Part shown: piece after piece, positions 9,359 through 18,073 of the stretch
Layout: each line of letters starts with the position of its first letter
Position numbering within the stretch: position 1 is the stretch's first letter
From: UBA7332 sp051652645
Lineage (GTDB): Bacteria > Bacteroidota > Bacteroidia > Bacteroidales > UBA7332
Length of the DNA: 64,000 bases
Reading direction: 5' to 3'
Assembly: GCA_051652645.1 (NCBI GenBank)
Contig: JBOFUP010000008.1
Span: 90,214-154,213 of the forward strand
Notes under the pieces: model-generated
Seen by the model: only the letters and a program-made list of their open reading frames with translations
The model's database searches: none
What the model was told of the DNA's origin: nothing
Made by a program: the position numbers and the translations under genes

Positions 9359-9865
9359 ATGACACCTAAAGTTAGCATTATCATGGGAAGCACTTCTGAC
9401 CTTCCGGTTATGGAGGCTGCCGCCAAGTTATTGAACGATTTTGAGATCCCTTTTGAGATTAATGCCCTATCGGCACACCGCACACCTGAAGAGGTTGAGC
9501 TATTTGCAAAAGGAGCTCGAGAAAAAGGAGTTGAAGTTATTATTGCTGCAGCAGGCATGGCAGCACACCTCCCAGGAGTTATTGCATCTATGACCACACT
9601 TCCTGTAATTGGCGTTCCAATTAAGGCTTCTCTTGATGGTATGGATGCTCTTCTTGCTATTGTACAAATGCCTCCTGGTATTCCTGTTGCAACTGTTGGG
9701 ATTAATGGTTCACTAAATGCAGCAATCCTTGCGGTTCAAATAATGGCTACTGCAGACAAAAAACTGCAAGACAAACTAATTGAATACAAAGAGGGATTAA
9801 AGAAAAAGATTGTTCAAGCAAACGAAGAGCTTAAAAAAGTTGAGTATAAATACAAGACCAACTAA
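9359..9865 (+). CDS. purE: N5-carboxyaminoimidazole ribonucleotide mutase
   Basis: Class I PurE, which converts N5-CAIR to CAIR in de novo purine synthesis in the cytoplasm. The 168-residue protein begins with the signature IIMGSTSDLPVM (SDxP phosphate loop). The catalytic SAHRTPEE block (about 40-47) and the glycine/alanine-rich IIAAAGMAAHLPGVIA segment follow. Length is normal for the octameric bacterial enzyme. No purK is visible here, so it must lie elsewhere. It sits 45 bp after the membrane protein gene and only 2 bp before sufE, so purE and sufE form a tight pair. Confidence 0.97.
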   Translation: MTPKVSIIMGSTSDLPVMEAAAKLLNDFEIPFEINALSAHRTPEEVELFAKGAREKGVEVIIAAAGMAAHLPGVIASMTTLPVIGVPIKASLDGMDALLAIVQMPPGIPVATVGINGSLNAAILAVQIMATADKKLQDKLIEYKEGLKKKIVQANEELKKVEYKYKTN

Positions 9866-9867
9866 TT

Positions 9868-10293
9868 ATGACAATCAACCAACTTCAAGATAGTATCATA
9901 GAGGAGTTCTCTATGTTTGATGATTGGATGGATAAGTATCAACTTCTTGTTGATCTAGGAAATGACCAATCTCCACTAGATGAAATTTACAAAAAAGAGG
10001 ACAATCTAATCCAAGGTTGCCAGAGTAGAGTATGGCTTCATGCCGATTTTAAGGATGGCAAAATAATCTTTAAGGCTGAGAGTGATGCTGTGATAGTAAA
10101 AGGTATTATCACACTTCTGATAAACGTACTTTCAAACCATACTCCTGATGAGATTCTTGAATCAGATCTCTATTTCATTGATCAAATTGGCCTAAAAGAG
10201 CACTTATCTCCAACTAGATCAAATGGATTGCTCTCTATGATTAAGAAGATGAAGATGTACGCTATTGCATTCAAAGCTTCACAGACAGTGTAA
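9868..10293 (+). CDS. sufE: SufE-family cysteine desulfurase activator
   Basis: SufE accepts persulfide sulfur from the SufS desulfurase and passes it to the SufBCD scaffold for iron-sulfur cluster assembly. The 141-residue protein has the active cysteine in the motif LIQGCQSRVW. It falls at Cys51, the same number as in E. coli SufE. The C-terminal block SPTRSNGLLSMI is also typical of the family. The start lies 2 bp after the purE stop, so translation is probably coupled. No suf scaffold genes are in the window. A hairpin at 10328-10375 ends the run. Confidence 0.95.
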   Translation: MTINQLQDSIIEEFSMFDDWMDKYQLLVDLGNDQSPLDEIYKKEDNLIQGCQSRVWLHADFKDGKIIFKAESDAVIVKGIITLLINVLSNHTPDEILESDLYFIDQIGLKEHLSPTRSNGLLSMIKKMKMYAIAFKASQTV

Positions 10294-10327
10294 AAGTAAT
10301 GCTGTATAGCAACAGTATAATTGTATA

Positions 10328-10375
10328 AATACCCTTCCTAAAGAGTCTTTAATTTGACCTTTGGTAAGGGTATTT
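10328..10375 (+). terminator. Terminator after sufE
   Basis: Inverted repeat AAATACCCTTCC (10328-10339) with GGTAAGGGTATTT (10363-10375), with one bulged base, running into a T tract. Confidence 0.75.
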
Positions 10376-10546
10376 TTTAATTGTACTAACTATATGTTTT
10401 CAATATATTATCATTTTGAAAAACAGGTATATTAAGAATAGATACTCAGCTCTCCGATAAAAACAATATTCTCTATCTACACAACTAATAATCAATATCC
10501 TATTATTGAACATTATTGTCTAGTAAAAGATTTTTAGAAGATCAAT

Positions 10547-10583
10547 AAAAGGTCTGAATCCTGCAACAAGATTCAGACCTTTT
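10547..10583. terminator. Perfect hairpin, terminator-like
   Basis: A 14-bp perfect inverted repeat (AAAAGGTCTGAATC, 10547-10560, with 10570-10583) around a 9-nt loop. T tracts flank both sides, so it could end transcription in either direction. No gene directly precedes it on either strand, so it may mark a lost gene or a small RNA. Confidence 0.55.
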
Positions 10584-10820
10584 GGTATACTTTGCGGTGC
10601 TCATATCTAGATATTTTCACCATGAGCGAAAAGTACAAATCTACCGCACAACAGCTATATTGTCAGTTATTAAGAAGAAATTAACTCCGAGAGATTAACC
10701 TCGTAGTGATGGCAATAATAACTATGAGAATAAGAGTGCACTCTCCGAAGCTAATAATAGGGAGTAAGTTCAAAACTTCTATATATATTAACGATTTATT
10801 CTAGGAAGAGATTACAATAC

Positions 10821-10879
10821 ATAAAAGAATTAATAACTACCTATTCCTTGTGATAAGCTATTCTAACATCAAAAATGCC
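10821..10879. repeat. Degenerate intergenic repeat, left half
   Basis: By eye this matches 32598-32658 at about 70 percent; both contain ACTACCT, CCTTGT, CTATT and ATCAAA in the same order. Its apparent continuation is at 11561-11607, as if about 680 bp had been inserted. Confidence 0.4.
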
Positions 10880-11340
10880 CCTCCAAAAAAAACCATAATA
10901 GCCTAATTATTAACCCCATAAAAAGCAAGCCATTATATTGAACTTCAATAATAGATAATAGATAGGTTAAGAGAACTCCATTAAAAATGCCTCAGGGTTT
11001 AGAGTAAAATCTCTGCGAGGTAACACCCTAAACCCTCAGAGTTTTCACCCTTATCTCACTGCAAAATCACGTAATGTCACAGCTTTTTTCGAATTAGTCT
11101 GAGGTTTTTTGTACGTTAGTAAGTGCCTAAACATGCATTAGTCTAATGGTAGCCTTTAGTTCGGTAGTATTGTGAAGCATCAAATGGCTTTTAATAGCTA
11201 ACTGCGGTGAGAAAGAGTTAACTAGTCATATGATTTAACAAATCACTATTAACGAAACAGCAAAATCATCACACAGAGTCTTAGTTTTGATGATTTCTAT
11301 TGCAATATTGCAACACTATCTTATAATCAAAGGTTTAAGG

Positions 11341-11388
11341 GTTGCAATAGGGTGTGGCAATAGGTGGCAATAGGATCCTATTGCCACC
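11341..11388. repeat. GGCAATAGG repeat cluster with 26-bp palindrome
   Basis: GTTGCAATAGG (11341-11351) and GTGGCAATAGG (11354-11364, 11364-11374) are direct repeats. The last merges into a perfect 26-bp palindrome at 11363-11388, each half being GGTGGCAATAGGA. This resembles an operator or a replication/recombination site of a lost element. Confidence 0.6.
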
Positions 11389-11560
11389 ACATATCATTTA
11401 GCTTAAAAATTCTTTGCTATTTATAAGCTTTGACTAATTGCAATGTGGTTAAAAGGCTTATAGAAGCATATAATGTAAAAATCAGGACCTAAAGATGTTA
11501 ATTACAAGTGGTGTAGATAGAAAAACACGAATATTTTAGCCTCAGAGTTCCAAATTAATC

Positions 11561-11607
11561 GTCATCATCCCAATTTTACAAAACGGCAGTATATTAAACA
11601 ATAGACA
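11561..11607. repeat. Degenerate intergenic repeat, right half
   Basis: By eye this resembles 32661-32703 (CCAATT, ACAAAAC, GCA and CAAT blocks in the same order), the DNA that directly follows the match to 10821-10879 in the other copy. Confidence 0.35.
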
Positions 11608-11791
11608 TTTGCTTTGATCTATTATACCACATTACGTTGCTAATCTTCTGTTAATTGTGGTAAAAACTATTAGACACCTCTAATTACTGCAATAATTATG
11701 TAGTAAATATCAGTTAAACTGCAATAAGAGATAAAAGATTGGACAACAAGATGATAAACAACACTTCTAAAATCTGATTTTACCAATAAAC

Positions 11792-11840
11792 AAATAGTAA
11801 GCGAATGTTTGCCATAATATCAAACATTCGCTTACTATTT
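11792..11840. terminator. Terminator after the propeller sensor gene
   Basis: A perfect 20-bp stem (11792-11811 with 11821-11840, containing GTAAGCGAATG) and a 9-nt loop. It begins 2 bp beyond the stop codon of the minus-strand gene. Confidence 0.85.
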
Positions 11841-11842
11841 AT

Positions 11843-14209
11843 TTATTCATCTTTATCTTCAGATACTTCATTCTTCGCACCCTTTACTAGACGTACAAAT
11901 ACGAATATGAAAGAACAAAATATTATAACTCCTATAATGGCATATACAAGAATAAAAGGTTTACTTGTAAGCATAGGTCGTGCAACAGTAAAGCTGTAAC
12001 TACACAAGGTGTGTTGCAGCGGTTTGCCATCATACCAAAGCATTGACTCAAAGGTGTAATTTCCTGCTGGAATATTGTTAAATTCAAAATCCCGACCCGT
12101 AGTTGATTTAGTAAATTCATTAGCTAAACCAACCAATCTATAGTATATCTGATAATTCTTACTTGCCGATACACCAGGAGACGACACATTGAAAACGATC
12201 TTATCCTGTTTTTGTTTTATAATAGGTTGCTTAATTGGGTTTAGTGGCAATCTATTTTCACCATCGACATCGTCAAATGTTGTAACTCTATTTACTATCA
12301 ACAGTGGATCTCTAGGCCTGAGTAGAGCTTTTCTTGCTTGATATACCGCAAATCGACCATCAAGGCCAACTATATAATCATCGCTTCCTATAGGGTATAT
12401 ACTCTTTTGCTCTCGTAGCAGATCCTCATTAAAAATTGAGTAGTCGAATTCATCAATCTCCTGCAGTATACCATCATATAGATGGAATAAACCAGCTATA
12501 TCATCTCTAATAAACCAATATCTTAAGGGAGAGACCTCAACAATCTTTATAGAACTCTTAAAAAGACCAAGCTGATTATTCAACGCATCATACTTTATCA
12601 CTCGTCCAGCTTCGTCGGTTGTATATATTGCTTCACTATCACAAAACACAACCCTATTATTAAAATTGTATACCCCAATACGAGAAGGACCATCACCACT
12701 AAGAGAGGTATAGTAATGGGTGTTTTTCACCTTAGATAATGTCTTATCCAATTCTATTCTATAGAGTCCTTTGTGGAAGTGAGCTGCCCAAATAATACCA
12801 TTCTCATCTACAGCTATTGTTGAAACAGGTTGAATAAAGCCATCTACTATATTAGAGAACTTCCATTTCCCATTACCCGATTTGCGGTAAATAATAAGAT
12901 CAGAATATGATCCTTGAAGAAGAATATCCTCTCCTTCAATTGTAGCTTTAACCATACAAGTACCACCCGAGGTTTGTGACACTGGCAGTAATCTGGTACC
13001 TACAATTTCTGATGTTAAACCTGTGCCAGAAACGAATATTTGATCATCAAAGGCTGATATATCCCATACTTGACTTATTTCTCCCTTTAAAGGAGTTATC
13101 CTTAAATCTAGACTATCCGACATATATACTTCGAAAACGCCCTGATTTGTACCTAGGTATAGATGCCCTTTTAATGATTCAACTGAGTATACAGACCCAA
13201 AATTAATACTGCTAACCTCAAAAAGAGACAATGGGCTACTTCTATGAAGTCTCGCAATACCCTTATCTAGTGCTAACCACATATCACCAGAAGCTCCTTC
13301 TTTAATATTCAATACAGTATTGTTTCTCAAACCATTCTGAGCATAAAGAGTCCAGTGATAACGGCCATTCATATCAAGCATCATAACACCAGCTCTGTGT
13401 GTTCCTACAGCAATTAGTGAGTCGTGAGTCAAATAAGCCCTATTTGCTTGAGGCCACTTTTCACCTAACACATCAACTCTTTTCAGCACTTCTCCAGTTT
13501 GAGTCCACAATCCGTGGTTTTGTGTAACCCAAACAATATTGCCATGAGATCCTTTAAACCCATTAATTACTTTTGATGGCAACTTTGCACAATCACTGTT
13601 AGTAAATATTCCATTTGAATCCATCTTAGACAAGCCTTCATACTCGACATCAGCATATATAGAGCCTTCTAATTCAAAGAAAAAGTGAAACTGCTGCCCC
13701 TTGTTTACAGGAATAACTTCATTATTCTCGTAAACAAAATATGAAGCAAAAGATTGAAAATATATGGTTCCATCAACCTTAATTATATTCCATATCTCAT
13801 CATTATTCATCTTGAATGATGATCTACTAATTTTATCTGATAAAGAAGTATAGCTAAAGCCTCCATATCCATCAGGAGAGTAGTAACCAAACTCCTCAAA
13901 CCCTCCAGCATAAATTCTGGATGTAGATTTTTCAAAATAAAGAGATCGAATAGTACCAGAACTACTAACAAATGGGTATAAATGCCATTTATCTCCATTA
14001 TATTGAAGCAATCCCTCTCCATTCCCAAAATACATATTGCCTATAGAGTCTTGAGTTACTGCCCAGTTCTGCGCTCCAGCTCCATACTCTACACTAGAGA
14101 AGTTTGTCACCAAAGGCGACATACGATAAGCTGCTGATATATTACTGATATTTAGCAGTAAAAAAAGCACCAAAACTCCCACTGTCTGGAAAAAAAATCT
14201 TTGTTTCAT
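11843..14209 (-). CDS. Two-component-type beta-propeller sensor with TM anchor but no output domain
   Basis: A 788-residue protein with a signal peptide (1-27) and a long periplasmic region of regulator-propeller repeats (about 35-640, recurring GLLQYNGDKW and GLWTQTGEV style strands). An immunoglobulin-like Y_Y_Y domain follows (about 670-740, with YQIYYRLVG and FNNIPAGNYTFE). One transmembrane helix (about 750-773) and about 15 charged cytoplasmic residues end the protein. Relatives in Bacteroidota normally continue into a LuxR-type helix-turn-helix or a histidine kinase after this helix; here the stop is followed at once by a terminator. It starts 13 bp after the DUF721 gene. It may be a transmembrane ligand-binding protein that signals through a partner, or a regulator that lost its output domain. 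Confidence 0.82.
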   Translation of the reverse strand: MKQRFFFQTVGVLVLFLLLNISNISAAYRMSPLVTNFSSVEYGAGAQNWAVTQDSIGNMYFGNGEGLLQYNGDKWHLYPFVSSSGTIRSLYFEKSTSRIYAGGFEEFGYYSPDGYGGFSYTSLSDKISRSSFKMNNDEIWNIIKVDGTIYFQSFASYFVYENNEVIPVNKGQQFHFFFELEGSIYADVEYEGLSKMDSNGIFTNSDCAKLPSKVINGFKGSHGNIVWVTQNHGLWTQTGEVLKRVDVLGEKWPQANRAYLTHDSLIAVGTHRAGVMMLDMNGRYHWTLYAQNGLRNNTVLNIKEGASGDMWLALDKGIARLHRSSPLSLFEVSSINFGSVYSVESLKGHLYLGTNQGVFEVYMSDSLDLRITPLKGEISQVWDISAFDDQIFVSGTGLTSEIVGTRLLPVSQTSGGTCMVKATIEGEDILLQGSYSDLIIYRKSGNGKWKFSNIVDGFIQPVSTIAVDENGIIWAAHFHKGLYRIELDKTLSKVKNTHYYTSLSGDGPSRIGVYNFNNRVVFCDSEAIYTTDEAGRVIKYDALNNQLGLFKSSIKIVEVSPLRYWFIRDDIAGLFHLYDGILQEIDEFDYSIFNEDLLREQKSIYPIGSDDYIVGLDGRFAVYQARKALLRPRDPLLIVNRVTTFDDVDGENRLPLNPIKQPIIKQKQDKIVFNVSSPGVSASKNYQIYYRLVGLANEFTKSTTGRDFEFNNIPAGNYTFESMLWYDGKPLQHTLCSYSFTVARPMLTSKPFILVYAIIGVIIFCSFIFVFVRLVKGAKNEVSEDKDE

Positions 14210-14222
14210 CTCTATAATAGAT

Positions 14223-14513
14223 TTAGCGATAAACTATATCCTTTATTATATCTAAGCCTAATTGATCATTAATTCTTGATATTAGATTAGATCTCGACAT
14301 CTGTAATTCATGCCTAAGCACAGCAGAAGTTAGATGAACATATAACACACCATTTCTTACATATATCTCGCGTGTACAACGGTCAACACTAGTGCCTAAT
14401 ATATCCCTCCATGTCTGAATGGCTCTTGTTTCATTTAATCTAACATCTATATTTGATTCCTTTAGGAACTCACCAATCACGGCCCCTATAGATTGGAAAT
14501 TTCGTCGTTTCAT
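14223..14513 (-). CDS. DUF721/DciA-like protein
   Basis: A 96-residue basic protein of the DUF721 family, which includes the DnaB-helicase loader DciA. It begins with an N-terminal helix (IGAVIGEFLKESNID), followed by the family core WRDILGTSVDRCT and the strand-helix block LYVHLTSAVLRHELQM that marks the KH-like fold. It starts 4 bp after recF. The recF-DUF721 order is common in Bacteroidota and links it to replication or repair. Helicase loading is inferred from family membership; single-strand DNA or RNA binding is the safer statement. Confidence 0.85.
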   Translation of the reverse strand: MKRRNFQSIGAVIGEFLKESNIDVRLNETRAIQTWRDILGTSVDRCTREIYVRNGVLYVHLTSAVLRHELQMSRSNLISRINDQLGLDIIKDIVYR

Positions 14514-14517
14514 TCTA

Positions 14518-15621
14518 CTATTGATTTAGAATAATTTCTCCTTGATTAACCTCATAAAGCGAGTAATCTGACCCAACTTTTTGGATAATCTCATTTAGGT
14601 ACTCCCTGTTTGTGTCAGTAATAAATATTTGACCAAACTCTTCACCAGCAACCAATTTTATGATTTGCTCCATTCTTGTACTGTCGAGCTTATCAAAGAT
14701 ATCATCAAGAAGCAATAGAGGCTTGTCCTGAATATGTCTCTTTAGGTAATCAAATTGGGCAAATTTGAGTGCTATCAGGAAAGTTTTGCTCTGCCCCTGA
14801 GAACCAATCTTTCTTATCGGGTAATCACCCAATTGCATTAATAGGTCATCCTTATGTATGCCCTTGGTTGTATATCCTAATATTCTATCACGCTGACGAG
14901 ATTGAATCAGTTTATTTCTAAAATCACCCTCTGATAGATGTGAGGTATAGTTTAATTCAACCAATTCAGATCCCCTTGAGATGTTCTTATAGTATGTCTG
15001 AAAAACAGGAATAAACTCCTCTATAAACAACATACGTTCTCTATATATCGACTCAGCTAATTCTGCCATTTGATCTTCCCAAATATCGAAAAGGTCCTCT
15101 TCTGGCATATGCTCTGATTTTAGAAGCACATTTCGTTGCTGCAAAGACTTGTTATAACGAATTAACAAATCTAGATATGATTTGTTTTGCTGAGATATAA
15201 CCAAATCAAGGAATTTTCGTCTCTCTTCACTTCCTCCATGTATCAACTCGGCATCCTCAGGAGATATCATAACTAAAGGAATCATCCCAATATGTTCAGA
15301 AAACTTATCGTACTCCTTCTTATTTCTTTTGAAGTGCTTTTTCTGTTTTCTTTTCAATCCGCAATATATCTCTTCACTATCACCTTTAATGATGTATTCC
15401 CCTTGAATTACAAAGAAGTCTGAATTATGCGATATGTTTTGTGAATCAGGTAAGTTTGAAAAGCTCTTGCAAAAGGATAAGTAGTATATTGAATCTAATA
15501 GATTAGTCTTGCCCATTCCATTATTACCCAAAAAACAATTTATCTTTGGAGAGAAGTTTAAATCAGCTTGAAATATATTCTTATAATTGAGTATATGTAA
15601 CTTACGTAATATCATTATCAC
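14518..15621 (-). CDS. recF: DNA replication and repair protein RecF
   Basis: RecF is an SMC-like ATPase that acts at single-strand gaps and helps RecOR load RecA. The 367-residue protein has Walker A GNNGMGKTN (about 32-40), the ABC signature-like GSQGQSKTF (about 272-280) and Walker B LLLLDDIFDKLD (about 300-311). The central helical arm is of normal length. ATG at 15621 gives an MIMILRK start; a second ATG two codons on is equally good. It leads the minus-strand run recF, DUF721, propeller sensor and is divergent from the HU-like gene, which again groups chromosome-maintenance functions. Confidence 0.97.
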   Translation of the reverse strand: MIMILRKLHILNYKNIFQADLNFSPKINCFLGNNGMGKTNLLDSIYYLSFCKSFSNLPDSQNISHNSDFFVIQGEYIIKGDSEEIYCGLKRKQKKHFKRNKKEYDKFSEHIGMIPLVMISPEDAELIHGGSEERRKFLDLVISQQNKSYLDLLIRYNKSLQQRNVLLKSEHMPEEDLFDIWEDQMAELAESIYRERMLFIEEFIPVFQTYYKNISRGSELVELNYTSHLSEGDFRNKLIQSRQRDRILGYTTKGIHKDDLLMQLGDYPIRKIGSQGQSKTFLIALKFAQFDYLKRHIQDKPLLLLDDIFDKLDSTRMEQIIKLVAGEEFGQIFITDTNREYLNEIIQKVGSDYSLYEVNQGEIILNQ

Positions 15622-15711
15622 ATTTGGTTTACTTAGAAAAGTGAGTAAAATTAAGCAATTGATTCGAATATAAAGAGCTATCTATGCTATTTTATGTAAT
15701 GATAAAATAAC

Positions 15712-15719
15712 TACCTTTG
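15712..15719 (+). promoter_or_regulatory. -7 element for the HU-like operon
   Basis: TACCTTTG matches TAnnTTTG, 31 bp before the ATG. A clear -33 element is not visible. Confidence 0.55.
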
Positions 15720-15750
15720 TTTATCTTAACCTATATCAAACTAGATAATT

Positions 15751-16041
15751 ATGGATAATAAGAATTTTGAAAAACGCCTAGCGGAGCGCTTCCCCATAAA
15801 GAAATCTCTCTTAGAATCTCTAATAAAAGAGACTCAATCATTCATTGGCAAGCGATTAGCTGATTCCGATTCTATTAACATACAAGGATTTGGTTCTTTT
15901 GAAATAACAAAACAGATTGAACATATAATAACACAACCAGAGAGTGGGAAGAGGCTACTTATGCCACCACATTTAACCATAAACTTCAATCCTTCTAGAT
16001 CACTACTTAATAAGTTAAAACTCAGGAAAAATGAACAATAA
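15751..16041 (+). CDS. HU/IHF-family DNA-binding protein
   Basis: A 96-residue histone-like protein that bends DNA as a dimer. The N-terminal helical dimerisation part is diverged. The beta arm region keeps the family motif INIQGFGSFEITKQ (about 48-61) and the TINFNPSRSL block (near 78-87), corresponding to the V-x-F-xP-x-K/R end of HU. It is more diverged than a housekeeping HU, so a specialised role is likely. Its last 11 bp overlap the next gene, which also begins with an HU fold, so the two are translationally coupled and may form heterodimers (inference). Confidence 0.88.
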   Translation: MDNKNFEKRLAERFPIKKSLLESLIKETQSFIGKRLADSDSINIQGFGSFEITKQIEHIITQPESGKRLLMPPHLTINFNPSRSLLNKLKLRKNEQ

Positions 16042-17365
16042 ATACACCACATCGGATATTGCAGATCATCTAAGCAAGACCTGTAATCTCCCTATCCCAA
16101 TGAGTGACAATTTCTTTCAGGAGTATTTAGAGATCATTACAGAGGGATTATTAGAGGATGGATATGTGGATATTGATGGGTTAGGAACTTTTAGAGTCGT
16201 AGAGGTTGAGAAGCAGCAGATAGCTAATCTTGAGAATGGCACTGTTCAGGAGATCCCTAAACACAAGAAAGTGATATTTGTAGCTCAAGAGGAGATAGCT
16301 GCAGCTGTCAACGAACCATTTGGAATGTTTGAGCCTTTAATCCTTGAAGACGAAAAGATTAAAATTGAACCTATAGAAGAAGCTGCACAACTCTACTTCG
16401 AGGAGAGGGAGCCTGATAACGTTCCTCTTCCAATAGATATTGAATTGTCTGATGAACCAATAAAAGGCTCACTGCTTCAACCTGAACTAGGTGATTCCGA
16501 AGAGAATTTGGATAAATTTGCGAATGATTTCATTAGCCATCTAAAAGCTTCTAAAGATGAAATGATTGCTCAAGAGACTTTTAAACAAGAAGATGGTAAA
16601 ACTATGGATGTAGAGCAGAAACCGCAAGAGGTTAAAGCAACCATTGAAGATCTCCCAGATGATCAAATTCAAGAAGAAACTATTGAAACACCTACTGAGG
16701 AGATAGATAAAACAGAGGATATAGAAAAGCATACTGATACAGTTGACAACAATGAGCAGAGCCTCAATATTGAGGGTATAGTTGTTAGTGAAACACCGCC
16801 CACCAAATCGGCTAATGACAGAGAGGTCAAATCAAATGATATGATAGTAGCCTTAATAATAATGACTCTTGTATTTGTCACAACTCTAGCTCTGATGTGG
16901 TTCAGCGGAATGCTAGATAACCTAATATCCAAAGATGATGCTCCTCAAGAAATAGTTACTAACGTTGATGAGCAATACTCTGAGATTTCTTTATCTACAA
17001 CACTATCAAACAGTGAGACAACAAAGAGTGACAGTGTATATGAAACTTATGCTCAAGTAAATCAAAGTACTATCGCCGCAGAACCTTTAAAGAACACCAA
17101 TACAATTGTAAAAACTGAGACTACGCCTATTTATGAAACAATCTCAAAAGGCGTTATGCTTACCTCATTGGCAAAGAAACATTATGGAAATAAGTTCTTT
17201 TGGTGCTATATATATGAAGAAAATAGATCAAAAATAAAAAACCCTAATCTTATTCCTCTAGGGACTAAACTTACTATAGCCCCTCGGGAGAAGTATGGAA
17301 TAGATCCTACTAACAGAGAATCTGTAGAAAAAGCAAAAGCTCTTTGTAATAAATTGAGCAAATAA
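16031..17365 (+). CDS. HU-domain protein with transmembrane helix and C-terminal LysM-like domain
   Basis: A 444-residue protein of unusual build. Residues 1-100 are an HU-type fold (GLLEDGYVDIDGLGTFRVVE carries the HU glycine turn). Residues 101-268 are an acidic, low-complexity linker. Residues 271-293 are a single transmembrane helix. Residues 295-365 are a Ser/Thr-rich spacer, and about 367-418 resemble LysM (SKGVMLTSLAKKHYGN, then NLIPLGTKLTIAP). Basic residues just before the helix (K259, R264, K267) place the N-terminus in the cytoplasm and the LysM-like part in the periplasm. It could tether DNA to the envelope. It overlaps the HU-like gene by 11 bp. A strong terminator overlaps its stop. 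Function is inferred from architecture only. Confidence 0.85.
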   Translation: MNNKYTTSDIADHLSKTCNLPIPMSDNFFQEYLEIITEGLLEDGYVDIDGLGTFRVVEVEKQQIANLENGTVQEIPKHKKVIFVAQEEIAAAVNEPFGMFEPLILEDEKIKIEPIEEAAQLYFEEREPDNVPLPIDIELSDEPIKGSLLQPELGDSEENLDKFANDFISHLKASKDEMIAQETFKQEDGKTMDVEQKPQEVKATIEDLPDDQIQEETIETPTEEIDKTEDIEKHTDTVDNNEQSLNIEGIVVSETPPTKSANDREVKSNDMIVALIIMTLVFVTTLALMWFSGMLDNLISKDDAPQEIVTNVDEQYSEISLSTTLSNSETTKSDSVYETYAQVNQSTIAAEPLKNTNTIVKTETTPIYETISKGVMLTSLAKKHYGNKFFWCYIYEENRSKIKNPNLIPLGTKLTIAPREKYGIDPTNRESVEKAKALCNKLSK

Positions 17366-17411
17366 AAAAAGGAGTGCATCACAAAATGCACTCCTTTTTT
17401 TATTTGCTCAA
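17354..17411. terminator. Terminator overlapping the stop of the HU-LysM gene
   Basis: A perfect 26-bp stem (17354-17379 with 17386-17411) around a 6-nt loop. The core GGAGTGCAT is flanked by seven As and seven Ts. The left arm contains the stop codon. Confidence 0.88.
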
Positions 17412-17526
17412 AGCTGTTCTTATATATTCTCAATACAATGACATATAGCTAGAAACTGCACTATTAAAGGCTATATTCTATCAATACATTGTTGTTATGG
17501 TAAGACTATACAGTACAATTTGTATG

Positions 17527-18039
17527 TTACTCCTCATCATATGCACCCTCGGGCAGACGAACGATAATAGTAGTTGCTCCTAAGGTTGCGAAAGTAGACT
17601 CCTTTCTTAGGACTACTCTCTGATTCTTGCCTATTATCTCATGTTCAAGAAAAGTTCCTACAATGCTAGGGAAATCTCGTATTGTATATACAATCTTTCC
17701 ACTTTTATCCTCTTTAAGATTAACAACAGTGTGCTGTCTATCCATACTAGGATCTGATGTAATAACTGCTATCTGAACCTCTGTACCCTTTGAGCGACGA
17801 CCAATAATATTGTCCCCCATTTGAAGAGCAAATTCTTGTCTGAATCCAAATTGATTCTCCAAGACCACCACACTTCCTAAAGAGAAATCCTTATTATCCT
17901 CAATAATCTTCTTGGTTATTCTAATACCAAACTTACGCCCACAATCAGGACAGTGAAATCTCAAGGCTTGACCCTCTGTATAACGTGTTTCGTCAAAGCT
18001 GATGAAGTTATCACAGCGCGGACATACTATTTTCTTCAT
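17527..18039 (-). CDS. Zinc-ribbon FHA-domain protein
   Basis: A 170-residue cytoplasmic protein. Residues 1-35 are a zinc ribbon with two CxxC knuckles (CPRC at 6-9 and CPDC at about 30-33). Residues 75-165 are a forkhead-associated domain, which binds phosphothreonine. The FHA core is seen as NIIGRRSKG, then SMDRQHTVV (the S/R..H signature) and the downstream strand STFATLGATTIIV. No partner kinase is visible, so the ligand is unknown. It is monocistronic with a good promoter at 18074-18102. Domain assignment is firm, role is not. Confidence 0.87.
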   Translation of the reverse strand: MKKIVCPRCDNFISFDETRYTEGQALRFHCPDCGRKFGIRITKKIIEDNKDFSLGSVVVLENQFGFRQEFALQMGDNIIGRRSKGTEVQIAVITSDPSMDRQHTVVNLKEDKSGKIVYTIRDFPSIVGTFLEHEIIGKNQRVVLRKESTFATLGATTIIVRLPEGAYDEE

Positions 18040-18073
18040 ATAATAGTTAAGTTGTAATTTCTATATTGGGCTA

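Larger units (their letters stand above)
10294..11842. other. 1.5-kb stretch without a convincing gene
   Basis: This AT-rich gap follows the sufE terminator. It holds a perfect 14-bp hairpin at 10547-10583, two short frames (10622-10684, 20 codons; 10709-10804, 31 codons) too short to call, a 9-bp inverted repeat AGGGTTTAG (10994-11002) with CTAAACCCT (11028-11036), the GGCAATAGG palindrome cluster at 11341-11388, and two segments (10821-10879, 11561-11607) resembling DNA at 32598-32703. Stops are dense in all frames. I read it as decayed mobile or repetitive DNA, not a functional locus. Confidence 0.6.

Noticed and set aside
10622..10804. Two short frames of 20 and 31 codons in the gene-poor region
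   Set aside because: Too short, no terminator or promoter logic, and composition like the surrounding decayed DNA; not called as genes.
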